DNA of 64,000 nt from Kiritimatiellia bacterium. Lineage in GTDB: Bacteria; Verrucomicrobiota; Kiritimatiellia; CAIVKH01. The notes below the pieces were generated by a model. That model made no database searches. It had not been told where the DNA came from and saw only the letters and a list, made by a program, of their open reading frames with translations. Of the stretch, positions 38,849-46,814 are shown piece by piece. The stretch lies in NCBI GenBank assembly GCA_027493775.1, contig JAOSKE010000001.1, positions 310,001 to 374,000 of the forward strand, in the 5' to 3' direction. Positions within the stretch are counted from its first letter, which is position 1. Each line of letters starts with the position of its first letter. The position numbers and the translations under genes are program-made.

Positions 38849-39316
38849 ATTTGAAATCCGGCGATTTTCGGCCACGACTGACCACGGGGCCGGGAACCGG
38901 ACATGCAACACGGGATCGGTCTTCGAGCCGAGCGAGCGGAAGACCGTGACCGACTGACCGCCCGCCGCCTGCCCGCCTCCTGACAGTGACGCCACGTCCG
39001 CCGGAAGGATCGGGATGAACTCCGACCATTCACCGGACGCCGCCGCCGTGACCGTGACGCCGTCCGCCGAGGGACTCGAAATCGCCTTGTTTTGCTCGAT
39101 TCTTTGACTCCCCACCCGCTTTCCAATGTCGGGAGAAATCGGCGAGCGTGCGGCAGAGCCGCCGCGAAGCCCTGCGATGGGATTCCGGGAAGAGGCATCC
39201 GTCAGACTCGGACTCTGACCCGCGCTCCGGCTTCCGTCGGTCTCGGTCTCCTGACCGTCCGCCGCGCCGGACCCGCCGCCGCCGGACAGAATCGCCGCCG
39301 CCAGAAGCAGGTTTGA
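38841..39316. repeat. Inverted repeat B: 476-bp copy of the recombinase 3' end
   Basis: Same length as, and apparently identical in inverse orientation to, 41204-41679. On the minus strand it encodes the same tail as the recombinase C-terminus (GSNLLLAAAILSGGGG to ENRRISNWRR) with no recombinase body attached. Identity over the whole length implies a recent duplication or ongoing gene conversion, unlike the diverged A/A' pair. Confidence 0.85.
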
Positions 39317-39635
39317 GGAGCTTCGCACTCAAGGAACCACGGCGGCAACTCGCCCCACGGCGCGGGCTTGGCGGCTCGTGACCTCGCCACGCGCCCGCTT
39401 GCGGGGCAAATTGCCGCCCCCTTCCGCCTCATTTTATCAAGACAAGAACCAGTTCCACCACGGCCACCCACTCCGCGCACACCGGTCGCGCCACCGCTCA
39501 GACGCGGTGTCACGCCCGCTGCTTTGCGCTCCGTTACCGCTTTCCCATGCTGACAAAATAACTGTTGCATCACTTGCCCCAACGGTCTATTGTCTCCCTA
39601 TCGCGTAAGAATTACCTACGGCATAGGACGACAAC
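39317..39635 (+). promoter_or_regulatory. Non-coding leader with promoter for the AbrB-recombinase operon
   Basis: No gene. A candidate promoter TTGCAT (39565-39570), 17-bp spacer, TATTGT (39588-39593) lies about 45 bp before the AbrB-like start. The small regulator may act here, as AbrB-like proteins often autoregulate. Confidence 0.45.
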
Positions 39636-39863
39636 ATGAGAATGAACATCACGAGCATGTCAACCAAGGGGCAAGTAGTCATTCCCCGCGACATCCGGCA
39701 CACACTGGGCCTTGTCTCAGGAAGCAAATTCGCCATCTTCACTGATGGCGTGCGAATCCTGTTGCAGCCTTTGCGCCCAACGGAGTCAAAGGGATTTCGG
39801 CAGTTGATCAAAGACGGTGAAGCGGCCATTGAGAAGGCCAAGAAGAAAGGGGGCAAGCAATGA
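39636..39863 (+). CDS. SpoVT/AbrB-fold DNA-binding protein
   Basis: 75 residues. The swapped-hairpin AbrB domain is clear: TSMSTKGQVVIPRDIRHTLGL then GSKFAIFTDGVRILLQPL. The C-terminal tail is Lys-rich (EKAKKKGGKQ). It overlaps the serine recombinase start by 4 bp, so the two are coupled. It may act as an autoregulator or as an accessory factor for the recombinase. AbrB proteins are also antitoxins, but no toxin gene (PIN domain or MazF-like) is adjacent, so that role is unlikely. Confidence 0.85.
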   Translation: MRMNITSMSTKGQVVIPRDIRHTLGLVSGSKFAIFTDGVRILLQPLRPTESKGFRQLIKDGEAAIEKAKKKGGKQ

Positions 39864-41794
39864 AGTTCTTTATCTATGCTCGGAAGTCCACAGAAGACGA
39901 GGCCAGGCAAATACTTTCGATTGACGCGCAACTCGACGAACTCCGCATGCTCGCAAGCAAGGAACGTCTCGACGTTGCCCACGAGTACCTTGAGGCACAG
40001 ACGGCCAAGGAACCGGGACGACCGGTCTTCAACGAGATGATGCAAGCACTTGAGAAGGGGACGGCCCAAGCGATTCTTGCTTGGCACCCCGACCGACTGG
40101 CCCGGAACTCGATTGACGGCGGACGGATCATCTACGACCTGGACACCGGCAAACTGGCGGCTTTGAAGTTTCCGACGTTCTGGTTTGAGAACACGCCGCA
40201 AGGCAAGTTCATCCTTCAGGTTGCATTCGGGCAGAGCAAGTATTACGTGGACAACCTTTCGGAGAACATCAAGCGCGGCATTCGGAAGAAACTCCGGGAC
40301 GGCATCTATCCGAACATGCCGCCGCCGGGATACGTGAACGACCGCCGAAGCCGCATGATCGTTTTTGACGACAAACGCGCCCCGCTCTTGCGGCGGATGT
40401 TTGAGACCTACGCAACCGGCCAATACACCGTTACCGAGATCGCCGCCATGATTCAGGATTGGGGACTTGTCGGCGTGCGCGACAAGCCGATTGCTGCGAG
40501 CAAGGTTCACGACATCCTTGCCAATCCGTTCTATGTCGGCGTGTTTCGGTTCAACGGCGAGGTGTACGAAGGCAAACACCCGCCGCTTGTCTCGCGGGAG
40601 GTGTTTGACCGCGTGCAGAAGGTGCGCAAGAACCGGGGGCGCGGACGCTACACGCGTCGCGCCCGTTACCCGTTCCGGGGTTTGATCCAGTGTCATCATT
40701 GCGGATGCGCGATCACTGCCGACGAGCAGAAGGGCCATTCCTACTACCGATGCGGCAAGCGGCGCGGACCTTGCGAGTTGAAGACGATCCGGGAAGAAGC
40801 CTTGAGCCAATACCTACGCGCCAGCATCCGGCTTGCCTCGATTCGCGACGACTGGGCCGACGCGATGCTTGCCGAGGTTGAAGGGTGGAAACAGACCGAC
40901 GCCACGAGGCAAGCCGAATTGCTGGCGCAGCACAGGGCCGACCTTGCCCGTGCTACCGACCGCCTGAACCGTCTGCTTGACGTGTTCATTGACGGCAGCA
41001 TCACGAAGGAGGATTTCACGAGCCACAAGGAAAGGCTCGTGCAGGAGAAGGCGAGTCTTTCCGATTCCGTGGCCCGACTTGAGGTTCACGGGGCCAATCG
41101 GTTCAAACCTCTGGCAGACTTCATAAGCGCCTCACGACAAGCGAAGTACGACGCGGACACGGAAGACCTTGAAGAATTGAGGAACTGGCACAAAAAGACC
41201 GGTTCAAACCTGCTTCTGGCGGCGGCGATTCTGTCCGGCGGCGGCGGGTCCGGCGCGGCGGACGGTCAGGAGACCGAGACCGACGGAAGCCGGAGCGCGG
41301 GTCAGAGTCCGAGTCTGACGGATGCCTCTTCCCGGAATCCCATCGCAGGGCTTCGCGGCGGCTCTGCCGCACGCTCGCCGATTTCTCCCGACATTGGAAA
41401 GCGGGTGGGGAGTCAAAGAATCGAGCAAAACAAGGCGATTTCGAGTCCCTCGGCGGACGGCGTCACGGTCACGGCGGCGGCGTCCGGTGAATGGTCGGAG
41501 TTCATCCCGATCCTTCCGGCGGACGTGGCGTCACTGTCAGGAGGCGGGCAGGCGGCGGGCGGTCAGTCGGTCACGGTCTTCCGCTCGCTCGGCTCGAAGA
41601 CCGATCCCGTGTTGCATGTCCGGTTCCCGGCCCCGTGGTCAGTCGTGGCCGAAAATCGCCGGATTTCAAATTGGCGGAGGGGGTGGGATTCGAACCCACG
41701 GAACCGTGTGAACGGCTCAACGGTTTTCAAGACCGCCGCCTTCAACCACTCAGCCACCCCTCCGTCAGATAGATCATCGTGCGTTCCGCAGTAA
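39860..41794 (+). CDS. Large serine recombinase/integrase of the island
   Basis: 644 residues as read. The resolvase domain has the catalytic Ser in YARKSTEDEA and Arg residues in HPDRLARNS. The recombinase domain (PPPGYVNDRRSRMIVFDD to IQDWGL), a Cys4-type zinc ribbon (CHHCGC then YYRCGKRRGPC) and a coiled-coil follow. The last 200 residues come from repeat B', a Gly/Ser-rich stretch ending FPAPWSVVAENRRISNWRR, and then the frame runs across the att core into antisense tRNA-Ser (WDSNPR) to 41794. The natural C-terminus depends on what follows the core: at the internal junction it would end LLALVRTAVMGDE. It catalyses integration and perhaps inversion. Confidence 0.85.
   Translation: MKFFIYARKSTEDEARQILSIDAQLDELRMLASKERLDVAHEYLEAQTAKEPGRPVFNEMMQALEKGTAQAILAWHPDRLARNSIDGGRIIYDLDTGKLAALKFPTFWFENTPQGKFILQVAFGQSKYYVDNLSENIKRGIRKKLRDGIYPNMPPPGYVNDRRSRMIVFDDKRAPLLRRMFETYATGQYTVTEIAAMIQDWGLVGVRDKPIAASKVHDILANPFYVGVFRFNGEVYEGKHPPLVSREVFDRVQKVRKNRGRGRYTRRARYPFRGLIQCHHCGCAITADEQKGHSYYRCGKRRGPCELKTIREEALSQYLRASIRLASIRDDWADAMLAEVEGWKQTDATRQAELLAQHRADLARATDRLNRLLDVFIDGSITKEDFTSHKERLVQEKASLSDSVARLEVHGANRFKPLADFISASRQAKYDADTEDLEELRNWHKKTGSNLLLAAAILSGGGGSGAADGQETETDGSRSAGQSPSLTDASSRNPIAGLRGGSAARSPISPDIGKRVGSQRIEQNKAISSPSADGVTVTAAASGEWSEFIPILPADVASLSGGGQAAGGQSVTVFRSLGSKTDPVLHVRFPAPWSVVAENRRISNWRRGWDSNPRNRVNGSTVFKTAAFNHSATPPSDRSSCVPQ
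41204..41679. repeat. Inverted repeat B': 3' end of the recombinase gene plus att core
   Basis: Partner of 38841-39316. B and B' face each other around the AbrB and recombinase genes, so homologous recombination between them would flip that 1.9-kb cassette while always leaving an intact recombinase reading frame. Confidence 0.85.
41672..41763 (-). tRNA. tRNA-Ser(TGA)
   Basis: On the minus strand the gene starts GGAGGGGTGGCTGAGTGG. It has anticodon loop CTTGAAA with anticodon TGA, a long class II variable arm, the T arm GGGTTCGAATCCC, and ends CTCCGCCA with an encoded CCA. The acceptor stem GGAGGGG pairs with the 3' CCCCTCC. Its 3' end is the island integration core. Confidence 0.95.
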
Positions 41795-41885
41795 AAGTAC
41801 CTGCGCGATGCAGGCAGAGCGCGGAAAGCAGAAAGGGCTTGTAGCAAACGCGAGGAATTAATTGAAGCGATAATTCGTTGTGGCG

Positions 41886-41913
41886 TTGACTCTGTTGCAT
41901 ACTTGCCTAGACT
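41886..41913 (+). promoter_or_regulatory. Candidate promoter for the SxtJ-like/carbamoyltransferase operon
   Basis: TTGACT, 16-bp spacer, TAGACT; about 28 bp upstream of the proposed GTG start of the next gene. Confidence 0.4.
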
Positions 41914-41941
41914 GCCTTCCTTTATAGGAGCGACTGTAATC

Positions 41942-42403
41942 GTGGCATCTAAACCAAAGGTCTTGAATACGTGGCAGTGGAAGGCGGTAGGAGCACCACT
42001 GTCTGCCGCCTCAAAGAAAATGCCGTTGCCTCTGAAGGCGACTCTGCAGGCAGCCGTGGCTGCGGCTGTGGGGTATTTCATCTATTACAAATGGCATCAC
42101 ATCATCGGGCCTTCCGTGATTTGGTCGCTGGCTGGCTTGATGCTGATCGGTGGTTGGTTCTATCCGCCGATTTTTCACGGATTTGAAAAAGTCGGCGCGA
42201 AGCTGGCGCACTGGGTGGCTTCAGGATTGACCTGGCTCTTGCTGGTTCCGTTTTTCTATATCGCTTTTACCATAGGCCGGTTCTTCTTAATCCTGGGGCG
42301 CAAGGATCCGATGGATTGTTCGTTCCCGGACGCAGAGCGGACGACATTCTGGACGCCGCGCCCGATTGTCGAGGATATGAAGCAGTACCAGAAGCAGCAT
42401 TGA
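41942..42403 (+). CDS. SxtJ-like membrane protein
   Basis: About 153 residues from GTG 41942 (TAGGAG about 12 bp upstream); a longer reading from 41903 would precede the ribosome-binding site. It has two to three hydrophobic segments (TLQAAVAAAVGYFIYY, VIWSLAGLMLIGGWFY, LTWLLLVPFFYIAFTIGRFF) and a soluble tail with RKDPMDCSF and TFWTPR, which is the pattern of the small SxtJ-type partners of NodU/CmcH carbamoyltransferases. It lies 7 bp upstream of the carbamoyltransferase gene, a recurrent pairing. Probably a membrane tether for the enzyme. Confidence 0.7.
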   Translation: MASKPKVLNTWQWKAVGAPLSAASKKMPLPLKATLQAAVAAAVGYFIYYKWHHIIGPSVIWSLAGLMLIGGWFYPPIFHGFEKVGAKLAHWVASGLTWLLLVPFFYIAFTIGRFFLILGRKDPMDCSFPDAERTTFWTPRPIVEDMKQYQKQH

Positions 42404-42410
42404 TTTTGTT

Positions 42411-44252
42411 ATGAATATACTCGGCATCAGCGCGTTTTATCACGACTCAGCAGCGGCCCTCGTCCGCGATGGCAAGATCATTGCCGCCGCGCAGGAGGAA
42501 CGCTTCTCCCGCAAAAAGCACGATGAGCGATTCCCGTTCCACGCGGTGCGCTATTGCCTGCATGAGGCGGGAGTTGGCCCGGAAGACTTGGACGGCGTGG
42601 CTTTCTACGACAAGCCGATTCAAAAATTTGAACGCATCCTGCAAACGTATTTCGCTGTCGCGCCATCTGGACTGAAGTCTTTTATGATGGCGATGCCGCT
42701 GTGGATTCGCGAAAAATTGTGGATTCCGCTCGAAATCGAAAAGTCGCTGGAAGAATGCGGCATTAAGCCGCCCAAAGAGATGTTCTTTCCCGAACATCAC
42801 GAGTCGCACGCCGCAAGTGCGTTCTATCCTTCGCCGTATCAAAGCGCTGCGATTCTGACCGTGGACGGGGTGGGGGAGTGGGCGACGACAACGCTGGGTC
42901 ACGGGCGCGACCATGAGCTGAAAATCATCAGCGATTTGCACTTCCCGCATTCGCTGGGCCTGTTGTATTCCGCGTTCACGTATTTCACCGGTTTCCGCGT
43001 CAATTCCGGCGAATACAAACTGATGGGTCTCGCGCCATACGGCGAGCCGAAGTATGTCCAAAAAATTTACGACAACCTTCTTTCGCTGCGTGAGGACGGA
43101 TCGTTCAAGTTGAACCAAGAGTATTTCAACTATATGGCCGGCTTGACGATGACGAACGACAAATTCGCGGATTTGTTCGGAGGTCCGGCGCGCACAGCCG
43201 AGAGCGATATTTCACAGCGCGAAATGGACCTTGCGAGTTCCATTCAAGTCGTGACGGAAGAAATCGTGCTGAAGATGGCGAACCATCTTCACAAGATCAC
43301 CGGCGAAAAAAATCTCTGTCTTGCGGGTGGTGTCGCGCTGAATTGTGTCGCCAACGGCCGGTTGTTGCGCGAGGGCCCATTTGAAAATGTTTGGATTCAA
43401 CCGGCTGCCGGCGATGCTGGCGGCGCGTTGGGCGCGGCGCTGACGATCTGGCATCACGTCAAAGGCAACCCGCGGAAGGCGGATGGCGTGAAAGACTCCA
43501 TGCGGGGTTCATACCTCGGCCCGAATTTCGACGATGAGGTCGAGGAATTTTTGAAGGCGAAGGGGTATCCCGCGCAGAAGTTGACCGGCGAGGCATGGGC
43601 GAAGACGCTGGCTAAAGTGATGGCGGAAGAAAATGTCGTCGGTTTGCTCCAGGGCCGAATGGAATTTGGCCCGCGTGCGTTGGGTGGTCGCTCGATTGTC
43701 GGCGACCCGCGCTCGGAGAAAATGCAGTCGGTAATGAATCTGAAGATCAAGTACCGCGAATCGTTCCGCCCCTTTGCGCCGTCCTGTTGCCGCGAACACG
43801 TGAGCGATTATTTTGATCACGACCGCGAGTCGCCGTATATGCTGCTCGTCGCGCCGGTGAAAAAGGAGTTGTGGACGGATTTGTCGGACGAACAGAAGCG
43901 CCTGATGAAAGACCCCGATCTTCGCAAGCGCGTGAACGTTGCGCGTTCAACGCTTCCCGCGATCACACACGTGGACTACTCCGCGCGCATTCAAACCGTG
44001 GAGCGCGATGTGAATCAGCGCTACTACGATTTGATCAAGGCGTTTGGCGACCTGACGGGCGTGTATTGCATCATCAACACCTCTTTCAACGTGCGGGGCG
44101 AGCCGATCGTCTGCACGCCGGAAGATGCGTACCGCTGCTTCATGCGCACGGAAATGGATTACCTCGTTCTCGGCGACTTTGTCTTGAGCAAGGCCGAACA
44201 GCCTGAGTGGGAAGATAAGGCCAACTGGCGCGAAGACTACGTGTTGGATTAG
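42411..44252 (+). CDS. Carbamoyltransferase, NodU/CmcH family
   Basis: 613 residues. The N-terminal Kae1-like ATPase domain has GISAFYHDSAAALVRDG and the metal-binding EHHESHAASAFY plus VDGVGEW. GLAPYGEP and LAGGVALNCVANGRLL follow. The C-terminal YrdC-like carbamoylation domain has QGRMEFGPRALGGRSI and TSFNVRGEPIVCTPEDA. It transfers carbamoyl from carbamoyl phosphate, through carbamoyl-AMP, to a hydroxyl of a sugar or secondary metabolite. Its acceptor is unknown; no biosynthetic cluster surrounds it, so a cell-surface glycan is a reasonable guess. Confidence 0.93.
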   Translation: MNILGISAFYHDSAAALVRDGKIIAAAQEERFSRKKHDERFPFHAVRYCLHEAGVGPEDLDGVAFYDKPIQKFERILQTYFAVAPSGLKSFMMAMPLWIREKLWIPLEIEKSLEECGIKPPKEMFFPEHHESHAASAFYPSPYQSAAILTVDGVGEWATTTLGHGRDHELKIISDLHFPHSLGLLYSAFTYFTGFRVNSGEYKLMGLAPYGEPKYVQKIYDNLLSLREDGSFKLNQEYFNYMAGLTMTNDKFADLFGGPARTAESDISQREMDLASSIQVVTEEIVLKMANHLHKITGEKNLCLAGGVALNCVANGRLLREGPFENVWIQPAAGDAGGALGAALTIWHHVKGNPRKADGVKDSMRGSYLGPNFDDEVEEFLKAKGYPAQKLTGEAWAKTLAKVMAEENVVGLLQGRMEFGPRALGGRSIVGDPRSEKMQSVMNLKIKYRESFRPFAPSCCREHVSDYFDHDRESPYMLLVAPVKKELWTDLSDEQKRLMKDPDLRKRVNVARSTLPAITHVDYSARIQTVERDVNQRYYDLIKAFGDLTGVYCIINTSFNVRGEPIVCTPEDAYRCFMRTEMDYLVLGDFVLSKAEQPEWEDKANWREDYVLD

Positions 44253-44372
44253 TCCTCCCGTTCGTAGCTACAGCCGCCGCGAAGTGCGCGGGGTTTGTTG
44301 AAAGTCGGAATGGCGGCAGTTAAGCGCACGGGCCAAAATCATTGCCCCGAATTCGGACGTCGTTATCCGAAT

Positions 44373-44419
44373 TTCCAAGCCTTGGAAGTCCGTTCGGAGA
44401 AGATTCCCAACCCTTGGAA
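44373..44419. repeat. Palindrome pair, 31 bp apart, downstream of the carbamoyltransferase
   Basis: Perfect TTCCAAGCCTTGGAA at 44373-44387 and an imperfect unit TTCCCAACCCTTGGAA at 44404-44419. It lies in the convergent intergenic gap before the helicase gene. Same family as the arrays at 20513 and 25451. Confidence 0.8.
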
Positions 44420-44510
44420 ATTGGGCGCGCGCGCAACTTTACGTTAACGAGTTCACCCGAAAAAAATGATCGCGACGCAGCGCCACCTTGTTTGTTCGGG
44501 AGAGCAGCGT

Positions 44511-46111
44511 CTATGAGCGGCGGGGTGGGCGTGGGCCGCCTCTGCCGCGCGAGCGGCCGTGGCCGCCGCTGCGGGGGCCGGGACGTCCGCCACCACGAGG
44601 GCCGCTGCGGCGCGGTCTCGGCGTCGAGTCGTGCTTCTCTTCAGGGGCGCCGGGGGTGGGGGTGGGAGGTTCAGCCATCCCTCATCGGGATAAGAGCAGG
44701 CGAGGGGGCGGCCGATGAATTGTTCGATGTCGGGAATTTGGAACGAGTCTTCTTCGTCGGCAAAACTGATGGAGGTTCCGCTCGCCCCTGCGCGGCCGGT
44801 GCGACCGATGCGGTGGACGTAGTCTTCCGGGTCTTCGGGGAGGTTGTAGTTCACGACGTGGGAAATGTCGTCAACGTGAATACCGCGTCCGGCAACGTCT
44901 GTTGCGACAAGGACGCGAATTTCTCCGTTGCGAAAGCGTTCCAGTGTTTTGACCCGCTTCTCTTGTGGAACCGCACCGGAAAGGAGGGCGCAGTTCACGT
45001 CGTAGCGGCGGAGTTTGTCAAGGAGCCGCTCGGCATTGTCGCGTCGGTTGACGAAGCAGATAACCCGGCGTGTGCCTTCGCGTTGGAGCAGGTTGTAGAG
45101 GAGGGCAAATTTTTGTTCGCTGGTGACGATGAAGACGACCTGTTCCACGGTGTCAACCGCCACGTTTTCCGGCGCTACCATGACGGAGATCGGATCGCGG
45201 GTCCATGAGGTCGCAAGGCGACGGACGTCATCGTTGAAGGTGGCGCTGAAGAAGAGGGTTTGCCGTCTGTCTTTGTGCGGAGTCGAGTGGACGATCATGC
45301 GCACATCGGGAATGAAGCCCATGTCGAGCATCCGGTCGGCTTCGTCCAGAACGAGGATTTCGACGTTGCGCAAATCCACATCGCGATGGCGTTTGAAATC
45401 AATCAATCGCCCCGGCGTGGCGACGACGATGTCCACGCGCTGGCTGTGCAGTTGGTTTTTTTGTTTTTCGTAGTCCATCCCGCCATAGACTGCGATGGTG
45501 TTGAGTCCGGTATGTTTGCCCAGCGCGGCGGCGTCCTTGTAAATCTGGATGCACAGTTCGCGGGTGGGCGCGAGAATCAGGGCGCGGGGATAGCCGTGTT
45601 TGCGCGGCTGTTTGTCGGGGTTGCGCAAGAGGTGGTTGAAGATGGTGATCAGAAAGGCAGCGGTTTTGCCGGTGCCGGTCTGGGCCTGACCGAGCGCATC
45701 GCGCCCTTTGAGGGTTTCGGGGAGGACTCCGCCTTGAATGGGGGTGCAATAGGTGAATTCGAGATCGGCAACTCCGTGTAGAATTTCATCTGGAAGGCCG
45801 AGGTCATGGAAGCGCGTTTTGCCTTCCGCGACGGGTACTTGGAAGCTGGCCGGATCCCACGGTTCCGCCGGGGGAGCGGCGGGGACCGCTTTTTTGCGGG
45901 GCGCCTCTGGCCGATGTTGCGCAGGTTTGTTTTGCGACGCGGGTTTGTCGGAACCACCTGACCCTCGGGGTCTGTACTCGCCTGCGGTCTGGGCCTTTTT
46001 GGGGGCGCGCGGTTCGCTCTTGAACTCTGGTCTTGCCGCTGTCTTGGCCGGTGATTTTTCGGATGCGCCGCGGAGATGGCGGATTACTTTTTGAATGAGA
46101 TGTTTAACCAT
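44511..46111 (-). CDS. DEAD-box RNA helicase, RhlE/RhlB-like (frameshifted in tail)
   Basis: ATG 46111 begins a basic linker rich in Pro/Lys/Arg. The helicase core is complete: Q motif with [10 protein letters not shown], motif [20 protein letters not shown] (motif II), FFSATFN (motif III), and in the second RecA domain [27 protein letters not shown] and [12 protein letters not shown]4 run (44644-44647) then shifts the frame. With one more base the tail becomes [20 protein letters not shown] and further RG repeats to a stop at 44511, the usual RNA-binding tail. It unwinds structured RNA in ribosome assembly or mRNA decay. Confidence 0.9.
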
Positions 46112-46258
46112 TGAACACGTACTACAAAAGAGCCGCGGATGCGGCTTCACTGATTGGGCGGCCATGCTGAAGGCTGCGCGCCGGGGAGTCAATGAGTAAA
46201 ACAAGGCGCATTTTGGGTGTGTTATCGCGGCGGGCGTTGGTTGTGGTATTGTTTCGCG

Positions 46259-46660
46259 ATGGACGAGCTTCCGGTCATTCTATTCGATGGCGAGTGCAAC
46301 CTGTGCAATGCGACGGTCCGCTTCGTGTTGCGGCATGAACGTCGTCCGTGGTGTCGCTTTGCAGCGCTGCAATCGGAGTCGGGCCGCGCCTTCCTTATTA
46401 AAGGAGGGAAATCACCGGCGTGTCTGGATACGTTTTATTTGTGGCGGGAGGGTGTGCTGTTGGAGCGGAGTGACGCGGCGCTGGCGGTCGCTCGCGCACT
46501 TCGATGGCCGTGGCGGGGCGCGGCGATTTTCCGCGTTCTGCCGAGGGCTTTTCGCGATGCGTTGTATAATTTTGTAGCCAGAAACCGATTTCGTTGGTTT
46601 GGTCGCCATGAATTTTGTGTTATGCCAAGCGGTGCACCGGAAGATCGGTTTTTGACGTAG
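46259..46660 (+). CDS. DCC-family thiol-disulfide oxidoreductase-like protein
   Basis: 133 residues. The N-terminal signature [12 protein letters not shown] gives the family its DCC name (Asp, Cys, Cys; thioredoxin-like CxxC). ATG 46259 directly precedes the first strand; a longer reading to 46217 lacks a better start. The C-terminal half is basic ([20 protein letters not shown], then [18 protein letters not shown]). Members are assumed to be redox proteins, but the reaction is not established. It is monocistronic. Confidence 0.85.
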   Translation: MDELPVILFDGECNLCNATVRFVLRHERRPWCRFAALQSESGRAFLIKGGKSPACLDTFYLWREGVLLERSDAALAVARALRWPWRGAAIFRVLPRAFRDALYNFVARNRFRWFGRHEFCVMPSGAPEDRFLT

Positions 46661-46814
46661 AGCAGTTTTATGTTGCACAACCGGCGTTGGTTGTAAAAGC
46701 TCTGGGCCATCTATACAGACCGGCCTTTTGGCTTGCGGCGGGCGCGTGATGCGCCCGATTTATGGGATATATGCCGCTGGTAGCGGTAAAACGATTTAGA
46801 ACTAGGACTTGAGA

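Larger units (their letters stand above)
23707..41679 (+). mobile_element. Genomic island integrated at the 3' end of tRNA-Ser(TGA)
   Basis: The 8-bp core TGGCGGAG, the tRNA-Ser 3' end, occurs directly repeated at both limits (23707-23714 and 41672-41679), and a large serine recombinase gene ends at the right limit. Flanking genes are ordinary chromosome. Inside are metal-efflux genes, an insertion sequence and long stretches of GC-rich non-coding DNA not seen elsewhere in the window. A third, inverted core at 38841-38848 joins the two repeat families A' and B exactly as a circular attP would, read on the minus strand, so the island has been rearranged or is a fusion of two elements. Confidence 0.75.

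Noticed and set aside
38798..39328. Minus-strand open frame encoding the Gly/Ser-rich recombinase tail
   Set aside because: It is the inverted copy of the recombinase 3' end without the catalytic part; no promoter or ribosome-binding site specific to it.
39636..39863. AbrB-like protein as the antitoxin of a toxin-antitoxin pair
   Set aside because: The coupled downstream gene is a serine recombinase and no toxin-like gene is adjacent.
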